DNA from: Owenia fusiformis
Lineage: Eukaryota > Annelida > Polychaeta > Sabellida > Oweniidae
Length of the DNA stretch: 64,000 bases
Direction: 5' to 3'
Assembly (NCBI GenBank): GCA_903813345.2
Contig: CAIIXF020000002.1
Location: 11,428,150-11,492,149, forward strand
The notes below the pieces were generated by a model, which ran no database searches, was not told the DNA's origin, and saw only the letters and a list, made by a program, of their open reading frames with translations. Position numbers and translations under genes: made by a program. Shown here piece after piece: positions 27,301-42,300 of the stretch. The first letter of the stretch is position 1, and each line of letters opens with the position of its first letter.

Positions 27301-30300
27301 ATTGATTATGATCTTAATACAGAAGTCCCTTCACAAATCAATCAAAATATTTGTCACAAAAGTATTGGGATATTCGAAAACATTCCACTTTAATCAATTA
27401 TAATAGATGCAAAGAAAAGATATAGATTGTACCTTCCCACTTCCGGTGCGGATAAAACAGAAGTCTTTCCCACCAGCTATGTTGACAGAGTCTTCGTCAT
27501 ACCCAGTATCTACAAACAAATCAATGTTAAAAGCAATGTCAGAAAGTTACAAACAAAACAATGTAAAATCAATGTCATATAGTTACTAAGGGTCTAACGG
27601 TGCTCCAAAACCGCGGTGCTCCACGATTCTTAGGCCTCAGTCAGTACATTTGGTTCAAAAACCGTTACGGTTCGGTTTTTTAACGGTTTGTTAATTCAGA
27701 AAAAGATTGCCGTTCGCAAAAATATTCGCTAATATAGTAGAGAAGAAAATTCCAAACTACCTTAGAGAAGATCTGTATTTGGAAAAAACACTGAAAGATC
27801 ATTTTAACTTTACCTTATATGGAGCTAGCAATTCTTGGTATTTTGCAGTTTAGTCACTTTCAGTTTTTGAACTGATAGCACTGCCATCTATATAACTTCA
27901 TGAAAATATTTTGAAGTCCAAATTCATTCATATAATTACAGTAAAACCTGTGTATAATGAACAATTTTTGCCAAGAAAAAATGTTCACTGTTGGTAGGTG
28001 TTCACTACAGCAATGATTTGATTTCGTGGCATTTTGCTAGATTATATAAAGAGACCAGCTATTAAAAGAGAGGAGGGAATAATCAATTTAACTTGTATTT
28101 TCTACCCATATTAAGCCATGACACTCTAGCGTTAACTATTTGATTTGTTGTAATGTTATATAAAAACTGACTTATTTTAGACTGACTGTGATCTGAATGG
28201 TTCATCCTTTTATTGTCAAATTTTAATCTCTAATTTATAAATAGAGGATGTTCTTTTTATTCCATAGTTAAAGTCATCATCAGAATCGTCGGAAATTAAG
28301 TTATTTAATTCGAATTTCCAAACGATCCGGCGATGTTGACACTTAGCCTCGTTTTGAGTCTGAAGTAGCAAAAATCCATAAACCATCGCATACGACGTCG
28401 TATGTCATGGCTAAAAAACCGTATGTTATGGTGAAAATTTGTCAAAAATATCATATTTTACCACTGATTACAAAAATACCGTTTTTATGTTCACATGTTA
28501 TCCTATGAATATCATGCTAACTATGGAATAATTCTTTTTATCTCATCAAGATGGTCCTTTAAGACAAGTGGAATCTTTGAGACATTTGAGTCACTTAAAT
28601 TGACTTTATTGAATTAGTTAACTCATTCGCATGCTCAGGCGACTTTTGTCGCCAATACGCTACATGGCATATACGTCGACTCCAGGTTGACAAGCTATAG
28701 GGAAGTTTTAACAGACTTAAAAAGATGTCACCCTAGTATTGCAGTGCCAATGTTCGGTACTCACATTGACAGGAAGTGATTTAAAATTAATTTGGCGAAG
28801 AGAAATGATTAAAAAAAATTATTTTGGTCACCTATTGATTTATTTCGAAACAAATACAAATCTGGAAGTGATAAGACAGGTATTTAAAAATGGCAGCCAG
28901 GGCTAGACTGGGTAATGATGATCAAATCGCTGCTATATTCAATGATTCTGATAGAGAAGCCTAATATTTGAAGCCTCAGAAAATGAAATTTCAAAACGAT
29001 GATGGGCCTGACAACTCTGTGGCTGGGGGACAGGCCAGGGAAACTGCTGGGGTACACCAAGGTAAGTTTAGTAGGGGTCTTATGTTTTTTTTGCAATGTA
29101 CATGTTTAAGATTTTTCATCATCAGTGCCTCTCATTGTGATGAGTTCATACATTAACATATGATTTATACATATGTTTCCAATCATGAGTAAAAATTTGG
29201 TGGTGTTATCTCTGTTGATTTCGATTTTATGTCACTTTCAAATTGGCAGGCATGAAAATCCTAATCTTTAATAAATTAATTAACGCTTAGTAGCTTTTAA
29301 AAATAATTAAATAGCGCGCCAATGAGTTAAAGGACATGATAGATGCAGCTTATAGTGAAATGATCATGAATTATAATTTTAATCCAATCTGTTTTTTAAA
29401 TTGATGGGATGAGAAAAAGATCTAGTTGGGACTTAGCAGATAGATGTAATAATAGTTAACCAGATTATCTTTAAAGCAATCAATCCCAGAAGCATATCCT
29501 GTGTTACAAAAACAAAGCTTATTAAGAATTATAATTAGTCACACCTGTTTCAATAGAAGGGATCAAGATCTCAAATTAACCTTTTAATTATTTTTGGCAG
29601 TCTAATATAAACATAAACTGCTTAACTCTGATAAGGCAGTTGCAGAAAATCTGTGAGACATCTTATATCTGATTCAATGTTCACTAGAGACAGGATAATT
29701 CAATTGATTTTGCTAAGATTTGGTGTTCACTGTTCATAGTTGGTAGGTGTTCACGATAGGATTCTACTTTAACTAACATGGGAGTTGTTGGGAGAAAAAG
29801 GTTTTGCTGAATAAAAATGTTCACTGTTGATAGGTGTTCACTAGAGAGATGTGTTCATTAACTCAGGTTTTACTGTAATAACAATCTTTACAACTGCTTA
29901 AAGTTAATTCTACAGATATATTTGAATAATATATATTGATTTATTTTAATGTACAATGTACATTAATAATTAGTATTGTATTATTTGTTCATCCTCATTG
30001 TCAGTAGACTTGAGAAGTTCATCATGTTCCTTTTAAAGAGGTTCAATTCAAAAGATGCACAAAGTTCCTTTTTTAACTTACTGATCTCTACAAAAGTAGT
30101 GCTACAATATCATTTTGGCCAATTTTAGAAAGATTACTCGTTATAATGAATTCTTCACGATGGACATAATGAGAAAACTTACTTAATGTATGTATGTCTG
30201 TTTGACTGTCATAAGAAGCTGTCCCAAACACATCCAGGCATTTTCTGGCAAGTTTAAGTGGTATTTCACTTATTACAGGCATTGGTGACTTGGTTGTATC

Positions 30301-33300
30301 AAATGTTCTCACCAGGAAGTAATCCTGAAATAAAGAAATATTGAACAAGGCACAGACGTGAACAATATCGTACCTAAAACACAGCATTGTGGTCTTGTTG
30401 ACCAAGAAAGCAAGATGGCCGCAGAAAAGTTAATCAGCTCTAGAACTTATCACTGTGTAACATATGAAAAAATTTGAACGGTTTGGCTAGAAACCTGTAG
30501 ACAAGCCTCGATAGACAAGATTTTAGGATGGAAAATCTAAAATGGCAGCCTTAACATTTACCCAGAATGCCCAAAAACTAATCAGTTCTTGACGTTGATA
30601 TGTAGAAACATCCCTGAAAATTTCAGATGAATTCCTCAAATGGTTTGGCTGGAAACCTGTAGACAAGTCTTGAAAGTGAAGATTTTAGGACAGAAAATCC
30701 AAAATGGCCACCTTAAAATTTACCCAGAATGCCCAAAAACCAATCAGTTTTTGACGTTGATATGTAGAAACATCCCTGAAAATTTCAGATGAATCCCTCA
30801 AATGGTTTGGCTGAAAACCTGTAGACAAGTCTTGAAAGTGAAGATTTTAGGACGGAAAATCCAAAATGGCCACCTTAAAATTTACCCAGAATGCCCAAAA
30901 ACTAATCAGTTCTTGACTTTGATATGTAGAAACATCCCTGAAAATTTCAGATGAATCCCTCAAACGGTTTGGCTGAAAACCTGTAGACAAGTCTTGAAAG
31001 TGAAGATTTTAGGACAGAAAATCCAAAATGGCCACCTTAAGATTTACCCAGAATGCCCAAAAACTAATCAGTTCTTGACTTTGATATGTAGAAACATCCC
31101 TGAAAATTTCAGATGAATCCCTCAAATGGTTTGGCTGGAAACCTGTAGACAAGCTGAAAAGTGAGACGCCGCCCGCCCGTCCGTCAAGCTGACTACAATA
31201 TCGTACCTCTTGTCTATCATTTCTTATGACCTTGTCACTGAATGAACAACTGACATTACACACAGTGTCACTTAGGGAACAGTAACACAGTGTCACTTAG
31301 GGAACAGTTGATATTACACACAGTGTCACTTTAGGGAACAGTTGATATTACACACAGTGTCACTTTAGGGAACAGTTGATATTACACACAGTGTCACTTA
31401 GGGAACAGTTGATATTACACACAGTGTCACTTAGGTAGCCTTGCCCCAAGTCGGTCTCTTTTACTTATCTTGATTTCTAATTATGACCGCCTTGTACCAA
31501 AGAGAAAGCCACGTGCTTTACCGACAGTTTGTTTATGTCGGTGATTTTGACCAATAGCACGCGATCTTTCAATGTCTAAATTTAGGTTACAAACACACGA
31601 GGTAATACAGCTGTTGATTTTGCTCCAATCAGCAAGTTAGTATCGGAACCTTTGATAGTGGCATTGTGGGAAGTCCTACCTCGCTTTACTTTCATCAGCT
31701 AGCAAAACTGAAAATGACCCTCGCAAAATCGATAAACGTTTTATTTGCTAAATAGAATTGAAAGTAATTTGAATGTAGTGAACCAATTTAATATCAGAAA
31801 GTTGATGACTGATCAGTTCACATATAAACACTTATAGTTATGCTGTAAAAAGGATAATGAAAAGTTATTATGTTTCTGGTGAATGCGTTTTATTTGTAGG
31901 GGAGATACTTGGATTTGCAGACTGCAAGCATGCCGCATATAACTTCACAACCGCATGGCGAACACGTGGATTTATTTATTGATTTTTGTGTATGACTACC
32001 GCTAATGCTATAGGGCACGCTTAATAGTTGGTGCATAATTTATCATAATAACAGTGGAGATGTATCGGATTACACAAGGCGGTAATAATTCAAGATCAGA
32101 TAAAGTAAAAAATACCGACTTGGGGCAAGGCTATCACTTAGGGAACAGTTGATATTACACTTACATCTCTGACTATAGCAATGTGGCCCAGGACTTCTCC
32201 ATTGCAAAACATCACATTTGTGTCACCGTCATTGCCAGAAGAACTGGATACTGGAAATATCAAATGGAAAAGGGTGCTAGATCTAGTTTATGTACATGTA
32301 CTTTTAATACATATATATATTAAGGTTTAAAAACTAATCAGTAACTTTGATAAATAGCCTGTGTCATTGATCAGTTTAAGCATATGATTTAACTGACATA
32401 TAATTGCTATAATCTGTGCCATCTAAAATGTAGAGTTCCCTCATATGCAATTCTAATTTTCATGGATCTTTTGGCTTTGACTTTGATTGGAACATTGCCT
32501 CAAAAACATAAGCGATTATACAACAAATTGTGCCTAAAAGTGTCATTGAACATCATTATCAAATTAAAATTCAACTCCTCCTAAAAATCATCAGACAATA
32601 AAGCTTGTCCATTACAGTGTATATGTACTCCATTACAGCGTATATGTACTAACTTTCTGGTCTGGTTTTGCCTACAGGTTCAAGTGTCTCTGCATCATAG
32701 ATTTTCAGCTCAGGTTGATCACTCATATACTGTCTGTAGAACAGCTTGCCCTGAAACATTTTCATCAAATCATTTATTCAACGTATCTGTTATTTTGTTG
32801 TATTGTTTATTTATGTTATGTGCCGCAGGCACTTTTTACATATTATACATTTATACAAAAATCTACAGCTATTTGTGATACTGCATACCACTACATATCT
32901 GTCATATACTATATTTCTTGATGATTCCACTTTATACACATATAGCAGTTGCTACATTATACACAAAAGAACATGAACTACATTTCCCAATGCAAAAATA
33001 TCAAGGGGTTCTTCAATTTGCCCAATGGTAGAAGCACATTGTCACTTGGCCATTGTATACATCTACAAGAGCTTACCTTACAATGTGCTATCCCATTTCC
33101 CCAATGGTAGAAGCACATTGTCACTTGGCCATTGTATACATCTACAAGAGCTTACCTTACAATGTGCTATCCCATTTCCCCAATGGTAGAAGCACATTGT
33201 CACTTGGCCATTGTATACATCTACAAGAGCTTACCTTACAATGTGCTATCCCATTTGCCCAATGGTAGAAGCACATTGTCACTTGGCCATTGTATACATC

Positions 33301-36300
33301 TACAAGAGCTTACCTTACAATGTGCTATCCCATTTCCCCAATGGTAGAAGCACATTGTCACTTGGCCATTGTATACATCTACAAGAGCTTACCTTACAAT
33401 GTGCTATCCCATTTCCCCAATGGTAGAAGCACATTGTCACTTGGCCATTGTATACATCTACAAGAGCTTACCTTACAATGTGCTATCCCATTTCCCCAAT
33501 GGTAGAAGCACATTGTCACTTGGCCATTGTATACATCTACAAGAGCTTACCTTACAATGTGCTATCCCATTTCCCCAATGGTAGAAGCACATTGTCACTT
33601 GGCCATTGTATACATCTACAAGAGCTTACCTTACAATGTGCTATCCCATTTGCCCAATGGTAGAAGCACATTGTCACTTGGCCATTGTATACATCTACAA
33701 GAGCTTACCTTACAATGTGCTATCCCATTTCCCCAATGGTAAAAGCACATTGTCACTTGGCCATTGTATACATCTACAAGAGCTTACCTTACAATGTGCT
33801 ATCCCATTTCCCCAATGGTAGAAGCACATTGTCACTTGGCCATTGTATACATCTACAAGAGCTTACCTTACAATGTGCTATCCCATTTCCCCAATGGTAA
33901 AAGCACATTGTCACTTGGCCATTGTATACATCTACAAGAGCTTACCTTACAATGTGCTATCCCATTTGCCCAATGGTAGAAGCACATTGTCACTTGGCCA
34001 TTGTATACATCTACAAGAGCTTACCTTACAATGTGCTATCCCATTTGCCCAATGGTAGAAGCACATTGTCACTTGGGCATTGTATATATCTACAAGAGCT
34101 TACCTTACAATGTGCTATCCCATTTCCCCAATGGTAAAAGCACATTGTCACTTGGCCATTGTATACATCTACAAGAGCTTACCTTACAATGTGCTATCCC
34201 ATTTCCCCAATGGTAGAAGCACATTGTCACTTGGCCATTGTATACATCTACAAGAGCTTACCTTACAATGTGCTATCCCATTTCCCCAATGGTAAAAGCA
34301 CATTGTCACTTGGCCATTGTATACATCTACAAGAGCTTACCTTACAATGTGCTATCCCATTTCCCCAATGGTAGAAGCACATTGTCACTTGGCCATTGTA
34401 TACATCTACAAGAGCTTACCTTACAATGTGCTATCCCATTTCCCCAATGGTAAAAGCACATTGTCACTTGGCCATTGTATACATCTACAAGAGCTTACCT
34501 TACAATGTGCTATCCCATTTCCCCAATGGTAGAAGCACATTGTCACTTGGCCATTGTATACATCTACAAGAGCTTACCTTACAATGTGCTATCCCATTTC
34601 CCCAATGGTAAAAGCACATTGTCACTTGGCCATTGTATACATCTACAAGAGCTTACCTTACAATGTGCTATCCCATTTCCCCAATGGTAGAAGCACATTG
34701 TCACTTGGCCATTGTATACATCTACAAGAGCTTACCTTACAATGTGCTATCCCATTTCCCCAATGGTAAAAGCACATTGTCACTTGGCCATTGTATACAT
34801 CTACAAAAGCTTACCTTACAATGTGCTATCCAACCTCTGCCTTCACTGTTCTCTTTAATCTGTCTCTCTTTACAAACTTTACCCTACAATACAGGAAATA
34901 CATACTCTTCTTAGTCTGTCATTGTCAGATATAATTGCAGGTTGTGTCTGCAGAGAAGCATACTCATCAAACATATTATTGAAAAATATCGAATCCAGTG
35001 AAGGAACACAAGAAATACATTTCTTTAAACTCTTGTAAGTCTACCAAACAGCCCAAGTTAGAAATAATTAATCAGTTCAACATTTACATATGTCACACAT
35101 AGAGGTTGCAATTTGATAGAACCTTACACAAATTACTGGAACCATCTTAATCTAAAATCACAGGTCATACATGAGAAAAATGGTATTTTTGGTATTTCTA
35201 CAAAAGAGCGAGGGAAAGTATCGCAACAGATTTTTGACAGTAAATAATTTTTTTCTAGTAGTTTCTGGCTGTACAAAAATGAATGCATATGAAAGGCCAA
35301 TGTATAATCTTTAAGAAAAATTCAAAGAATGGTTTCAAGATCAATTGGATTATCTCATAAGCCATGTTTAATCCACCCATCAACAAGCTTTTTTTTCAAA
35401 ATACAATCGTCATTTTCACCATCGTCCCTCATTTTTTTTTACAATTTTCATGCAAAGTTACATTGTACTTGAACACATGTTTCATCACTTAAAATATATA
35501 AGGAACTCCTCGTGGATTAGGATTATGATAATCCAATATAAGGGGATCCAATGGGGCTATGCTTTTAGTACAGCACACTCATATAAGATGTCATTAGTGT
35601 GCCATAAAGTTAGTTCAAAATGTTTTCATAAATGAATGGTTGGACTTGTTTGATCCCCTGCTGTTTGATCCCCTGTTTAATCAATGGAGCATAACCGCAG
35701 CATTTCCCAAAAAATCCTGAATACCTGTCAAGTTGACTGTTTAATGTGTGAGTGCAGTTAAACCTGTGTGTGTGTGTAAGTTGCTAAGAAATTCTAAATA
35801 CCTCTCTTTATGATAATTTCTATGATGCCTTATTATAGCATTTACTTTGAACAGGTTTTCTGTATCTTGTTTATCAGTAATGATTCACGAGGTACAGTGC
35901 TATTAAAATCATAAATACAGTACAAGAATTTAGTACATCATACCTTTGCCAATAATTTTAGTAAGACAAATATTTTGATCCAGCTTCTGAAAAAAACATT
36001 GAACATGTTTCTATATGATGATGTGTTGTAACACACTTCCTTATTTGAGTTTATCTCCAGATTGATTATTCAAATAATGAAATGAAGGATGATATGCTAA
36101 GAATAATTTTTGCATATTCATCAATTCAAGAAATGTTATCCTAAGAAAATGTTATGAGTAACATACACTCTTACCTTAATGTTAACATTAGGGAGATTAA
36201 GCTTGCATATAAAAACATTGCAAGCTTAAAGTCCCTATTGAGAGTCTCTGAAAACCACAATCAATACCATTGAGTGTGTGGTGTATACTACCTTTATCAT

Positions 36301-39300
36301 TATTTCTAAGATTTACAATAACATCTTTTTAGCAAAATGTCCGATTTTCTTCCATATTAATGTGAACAAATATAAACAAACATAGAATGATTCTATTGGT
36401 TGAGTCAACAATTTCAGTTATTAGGGAGGTTAAGATCGCACTATTTTGATGAACGTACACATGGAATGTTAAACTTATGGTCCCCTATTCACTGTGTTAT
36501 AGCATGACGGTTACGTCAAGGCGATTTGCAAAATTTTGCAGCAACGATAACAAAAAATGGCGGATGGGAAAGGCAGCATGTCCTCTTTCTCGCCTGTAGG
36601 CAATATTCACAGATAAGATTTCCTTTTAAACTAGTTCCATTCGGTGACGTATATATGGATGGTTATAAAGACTGGGTCAAATCTGCCAGGTGGTCTACAA
36701 GAAACAGAATATAAGCTGTAAACCTACCGACTGAGATATCAAAGTTTATAAGTTTTGATCCATTCTCGTGTTGTCTCAGTACATGAGCCACTCAAAATAT
36801 TAACTGTAAGTATAAGTAAACTGTGTATAACTACTGCAAATTCAAAATACATTATTATGGCTTGAGTAGAACATATTAGGTGGTTTCCAATGCTCAATTG
36901 GCTTTGTATGATCGTATGTAGGTTACATCTATATACCACAAGGTTTTTAGGCAATATAGACCATGCCCTAACAACAAAAACAAAAATAAACAAATTACTA
37001 AATTTTTGTGTAGTTTTGAATTTCAAACTCGACAGTTTTTCTCTTATTTCATGTTATCTTCGGGCATCAATTTGCAAAGGCTACGTTCAAAATATACATT
37101 ACTGAAAGTATCACCGAATGCGTTTCTTACATAAATCGTTCATCCTTTCATTGATACACAGAAGTAGAAAATAACGCGCCAACCTTAGTTTTCTCTTCCA
37201 TCGCGGCCATTTCATTGGATAAATCAGTGAACGTAGCTGTCCAACCTCGTTTTCAGAGGTGGCGTAACCGTCATGCTATAACACCGTGCTATTGACTATT
37301 TTCACATCACTGGCCTCTTTTTGTCTGATTGATATAATGCCAATTGATGTAATGGTCCCCAGTTAAAGCAGTTGAGAGATGGACAACATTACTGGGGGTC
37401 ATAACAGTACTCGTTCATGTTCAAGTTCTCACACAAGTGTTTTACACAGTCTGTAGCCAGCTTTTACCAAGGGGTATGAGCAGTTTTACCAAGGGCAAAG
37501 CTTTTGCCTAGGGATGAACTTTTTGACAGTTTTGGCTAAAAAATCATGCGAAGTGCTCAGATTGGTGAGAAACTGCATCATTTTGAAAGAATCTCTTGGG
37601 GGAGCAGCAGCTCCCTTTATCTCTCCCCTCTACCTGCCTACGAGCCTGTGTACTTAACCTCTCTAATGTTCATGATCAATACTAAATGTAACATTTTCAC
37701 ATTTTTCATATTTCTACTATTCATATTGACCAATCCCATGTCATTTTAACAGGTCCTTAATCCCTTGTTTTCTAGTCGTATGTGCTTTTATTATTCAGTT
37801 TCACAATCTATTGTTTTGCCATGCCAGTTTTACATGTTTGCATGCTGAGTTTGTTTTATGTAATGTTTTTTGTTCCTTATATGGTTTACACATTCACTCA
37901 GCTGAGTTGGGGTGTTGCCCCATTACTAGTTAATGTTGCCTAGAGTTTGTGACTGTACATACACAAAGTATTTCAAATATATATTTTAGAAAACATTTTA
38001 TATTTGATTCCCACCCAAGGGTCTTCCACTCACCCATTAACACGGGTAGTATCTGAAGCCCCGCCATGATTTAGAAATCGCGAGCAAGTTCCCGCTGAAA
38101 TCGCGAGCAATTAAAAGAAATGAAGGGGTATCTTTTGTTTACTTAAATTGTATGTTGTACAAAGCGTTTTCATTTAATTTTATTCAATTATCACATGGCA
38201 GTGATACTAAAAAGCAACTGCTGCAAAACAAGTATCACGATCTGATGTTCTGAATTTCGTTATTTGATAATTGGAGAGAGAATGTATCATCTTAAATCTT
38301 TATCTTTATATTTCTATATTTTATAGCTGAAGAAGGTCGTTGCCCTTCAGTTGAAATGTTTATAGTGATATGAAATAAAGGTATTCAGAGTTTCACTTCC
38401 TAAAGCTTCGCCGAAATTTATATATTTCCATTTTACCATATCCCTCAAGGCCCCGCTTCTAACATGAGCAATAAACTAAAGTTCCCGCTGAAAACATGAG
38501 GAGGCCCCGCTGAAAACATGAGGAGGTCCCGCTGAAATCAGGAGCAAGTGTCTCTCCAAAATGGAGTGAAGTCCGATTTTAATCTGCAAATCTGCCACGA
38601 TTGTAGCCAACTAAATAGATATAATAATTATTGATACTCTACAGAGCACATGTATATCATATATCATTGTTAATGTTATTATTGTGACAACTAAACATGT
38701 ACATGTGCGACTCTTTTAATATTATGTAATATCATTGTTATTTACGACTCTCTTTCATCATCAACTATCAATTCTTTAAAAAGGTCTCACGTGATTATGT
38801 TATTATGATAAGTTTTACCAGTGCAAGAGGCGCATACAGGGTGATCAATAAATAAGGTAAAAGTATCTGGCATTTCTTCAGATTTTACCCAATCCTCATA
38901 AAATTTGCACAGAATAATGTTCAAACATTATTGAATTGAAATATCAAGTTACAGATCAAAGTGATGTGATTGGTTGAAGTTATGGTTGCCATAGCAACAG
39001 AAAGCATGAAGACCCGGGCAACTATCAAAGAACTAAATTTTCAGTCGAAGCGCTTTTGATAATATATTTCAAATCACAATTGAAATGACATATCTTATTC
39101 TTATTTTATACTTCATAACTACTCTACCTAATGTCCTTTGTTTTAAACATGTAGTTCATGTCTTCTACTCCAGTCTTTGAACAAATTTTAAACCCATTTT
39201 CCCATAGCCTGCTGCAAATTTTTAAGATAGCTGACTTCAAGTCTTCCCATGAGAAACTCCCTCAACTCCCTCTTCAGGTCACCATGAAGGTAAAATCATT

Positions 39301-42300
39301 AGGGGACAAGTCAGGAGAGTATAGAACATGACCTAACAGTGGGAAACCCAGTGCTTCAATGGCTTGTACCGTGAGAATAGCATTGTGAGATGAAGCATTA
39401 TCCCAGTGCAATGTGAAACGTTTTACGGGCCTCTTCTTCCTCTTTGCTCTCATCAAATCTCTTCTGTATTGTTTTTCATCATTGACCTGTGTCATAAACT
39501 TTCTATGATCAGATCAGTTTTCATTACATATTTATCTTTTCCATGACATCAAACACCAAATTTGCAAGAAAATATGTAACAATGGTAACAAAGTATTAAA
39601 ACAATAAATGCTGGCACCCACGTTTATTTCTTTTCAGTTTGAAAAAAGGTCCTTTTTATCAGTTTTCGTTCAAATTGGATGCAATTAAATTGCCCCGGGT
39701 ACCTCTGACTCCAGTTGCCATGGTAACTATAATATTAACCAATCAGATGGCAGAATTTATATCTTTATACGTTTTAATTCAGAAATGTACAAGGTATATT
39801 CTGACCAAATTTCAGGATGTTTGGACCAATATTTACAAAATACCAGAAACTTTTACCTTATTTATTGATCACCCTGTATACGTATGTTTAGGCCATCATA
39901 AAAAAGTACCAAAAATATTACGGACTTTCCCAACCGCCCACCCGTATTTGACTCCCATACAATAATTCCCTGAGCCAGATGGCCTAATGCCAACCCCCTC
40001 TCATGAAGATGACAAAGTTGTGCAGCAACCCAGTGGCTGAACGGATGTGATTCATGTGAAGCAGGGATCTTATCTGGAAATAGCAGCATCCAATTGCAAA
40101 AACTCGGCAATACAATAAACTGCTGTAAAAATAAAATTAATGTTAAGTTGATGATTTCGCGCGTCATGTGGAACCAAGTGTTTAAAAGATGAGAGGAATT
40201 CCATCATGTTGAAGTACAGGTCGCATTTCAACATCACATGGATCGGTGTTTCCGATTGTCTTGTCTTGTCTGGTTTGCTCAGCCAGCTAAAAATGTCATG
40301 TGAGATACAATGAGACGCGCAAATTAAGAAGCACGGAACATGTGGAGCTCAGTTTTGAATTCCATTATGGAAACAGATTTAAAATCAGAAATATTATTAT
40401 TGAAATAATACATTCAAAATGATTTGGTTCGTAATCGTAATAGATAAGAGAGTTTAAGCTTGCAAATAAAATCTAAACGTCAACCTATACGTATGACCAA
40501 TCGCCAAAACAAATGCATCGTTTAATATTTCCCGTTCACGTTTAGGTTGTAAAAAACATCGTAAGCTTAAACAACCTATTATCACGATACATCAACGTAT
40601 AAATTGTTAACACTTTTAACACCAATGCAAAGATTGACCAAATGAAACAAAATTTTTCAATAATAAAATGCCATATCTAATGTGCCACTTCAGTGTTTTA
40701 GCATATCAAAGTATTTTGCAACCTAAGTGACATCATAGTGAAATCATTGCATGTAGGTAGCAAAACGTTTTGAACAAAATCAAAATTGATAAATGTTGAA
40801 TGACAATCACATTAATTAAGTTCTATACGTATGAGACAAAACGCAACGGAATATTTGTACATGTATTTTAAAAACATAAATATACAGTGCGTATCAAAAA
40901 ACGCAACAGATCGTTATCTCGGAAAAGCACAAAACCAGTGATAACAGCATTGATTTCATTCAATGCACTGTAAAGCCATATGTCTCCTCTTTACAATGAT
41001 ATATCATTCATTGATATTTGGTCATGGTTGGGCGAGTAATCATTCCATTTGCAAAGAGCGCCAAAATTAGCTTTGGGCCAAGTTATAAAAATTGCAAAAG
41101 TCAGTGTACGGAGCCCGATGCAATATTGGAAGAAAACATAAAACCAATGCTGATTGCATCCTTTTCATTTAATGTACCAAAAAGCCGGATTACTCCTCCT
41201 TGCAATGGAATATCATTCATTCACAGGGAGTCATGGCTGACCGAATAATCGTTGATATTGCAAAGTGGGGCAAAATTCAGCTCGGACCCAAGTTTTAAAC
41301 ATTGCAAAAGTCAGTACAACGGGCATTGGGGCTATTGGAAGAAGGTGTGACAGGTGTGGTATAGACAGTAAAGTGTTCATACTCATACTCTTGCAAGAAT
41401 ACATCCAATACCCCTCCAAATTGCTACCACTTTCTTGCACATAAAGATGCGCTCATCTGTCCACGTCATGCATGGTTCAGCCCTGAGTCATCTGTGGGTT
41501 AAAGCAGAGAAAAGCAGCACATGGGCAACTCTTTCTCGAGGTTTTGCAATATCTGGTGGAGGAATTGTGAGCACAGATGCTCCTGAGAGAGTATCCTGTT
41601 AATAATCAAAGATTCGAGGTAATAAATGTGGATGGATATCTGAAAGAACGGGAAAACCGGTGTAAAGGGTAGGAGGTCCTATCAGTTATGTCCTTCTTCG
41701 AATAGCATTTGTATTTCAAATAATAATAGTATGACACAAATGTTAGCGCAACCAGGTGCAATCGGACCTGTAAGCATTACTATTATATGCAATTTTCCGT
41801 TTTGTAAACTTAGATATACATAGCTAAGTATGGTGTATATTCCTTAGTTTTTTATAGAAATCTACAAAATTCCACTGCTGTTTTGTCTTAACAGTATTTT
41901 CAATCACGGCAATCACTTTTCAAACGAATTTACTAGAAATATCAGAGGGTTAACTGTTATTCTCATATTTAGTAGAACTAGATGTGAATGACATTCACTC
42001 TTTATCAAGCTGGAAAATAAAATAATAATTTGCTACATGGCATAATGAATATAACCAGAGGATATCGCCACGATATAATCCAGTAAACCAATATGCGGAG
42101 GGTTTTGTAACGATATACTCCAATTCTTGTTGATTTCCCCCATTTAGTACACTAATTGAAGGATATTTAGAACATCCTATGAGTTTTTCAGAAAATCATA
42201 TTAATCTTCTCGACGATATTGATATATGAACTCGTTCGCTTCGCTCTCCCGTGCAGATATCAATATCATCTCTAGTTAGATAAAACTGATTTTCTTTAAA

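Larger units (their letters stand above)
34884..38040. other. Intron 7 before the large element; repeats at 35195-35490 and 36494-37284 listed separately
   Basis: Outside those repeats I see a small hairpin at 36188-36236 (AGGGAGATTAAGCTTGCA against TGCAAGCTTAAAGTCCCT) and otherwise plain AT-rich intron. Confidence 0.5.

Noticed and set aside
31198-31270. Possible extra MYCBP2 exon between exons 10 and 11 (ACCTCTTGTC side looks like a donor)
   Set aside because: Exon 10 joins exon 11 in phase and matches the family without a gap; the sequence is a transposon boundary and array start.
33053-34914. More than twenty overlapping 71-codon frames every 79 bp
   Set aside because: By-products of the minisatellite; the sense signal is the duplicated splice donor of exon 8 on the other strand.
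36526-36714. Plus-strand frame starting near ATGGCGGATGGG
   Set aside because: It lies at the inner edge of a MITE terminal repeat and has no homology that I recognise.
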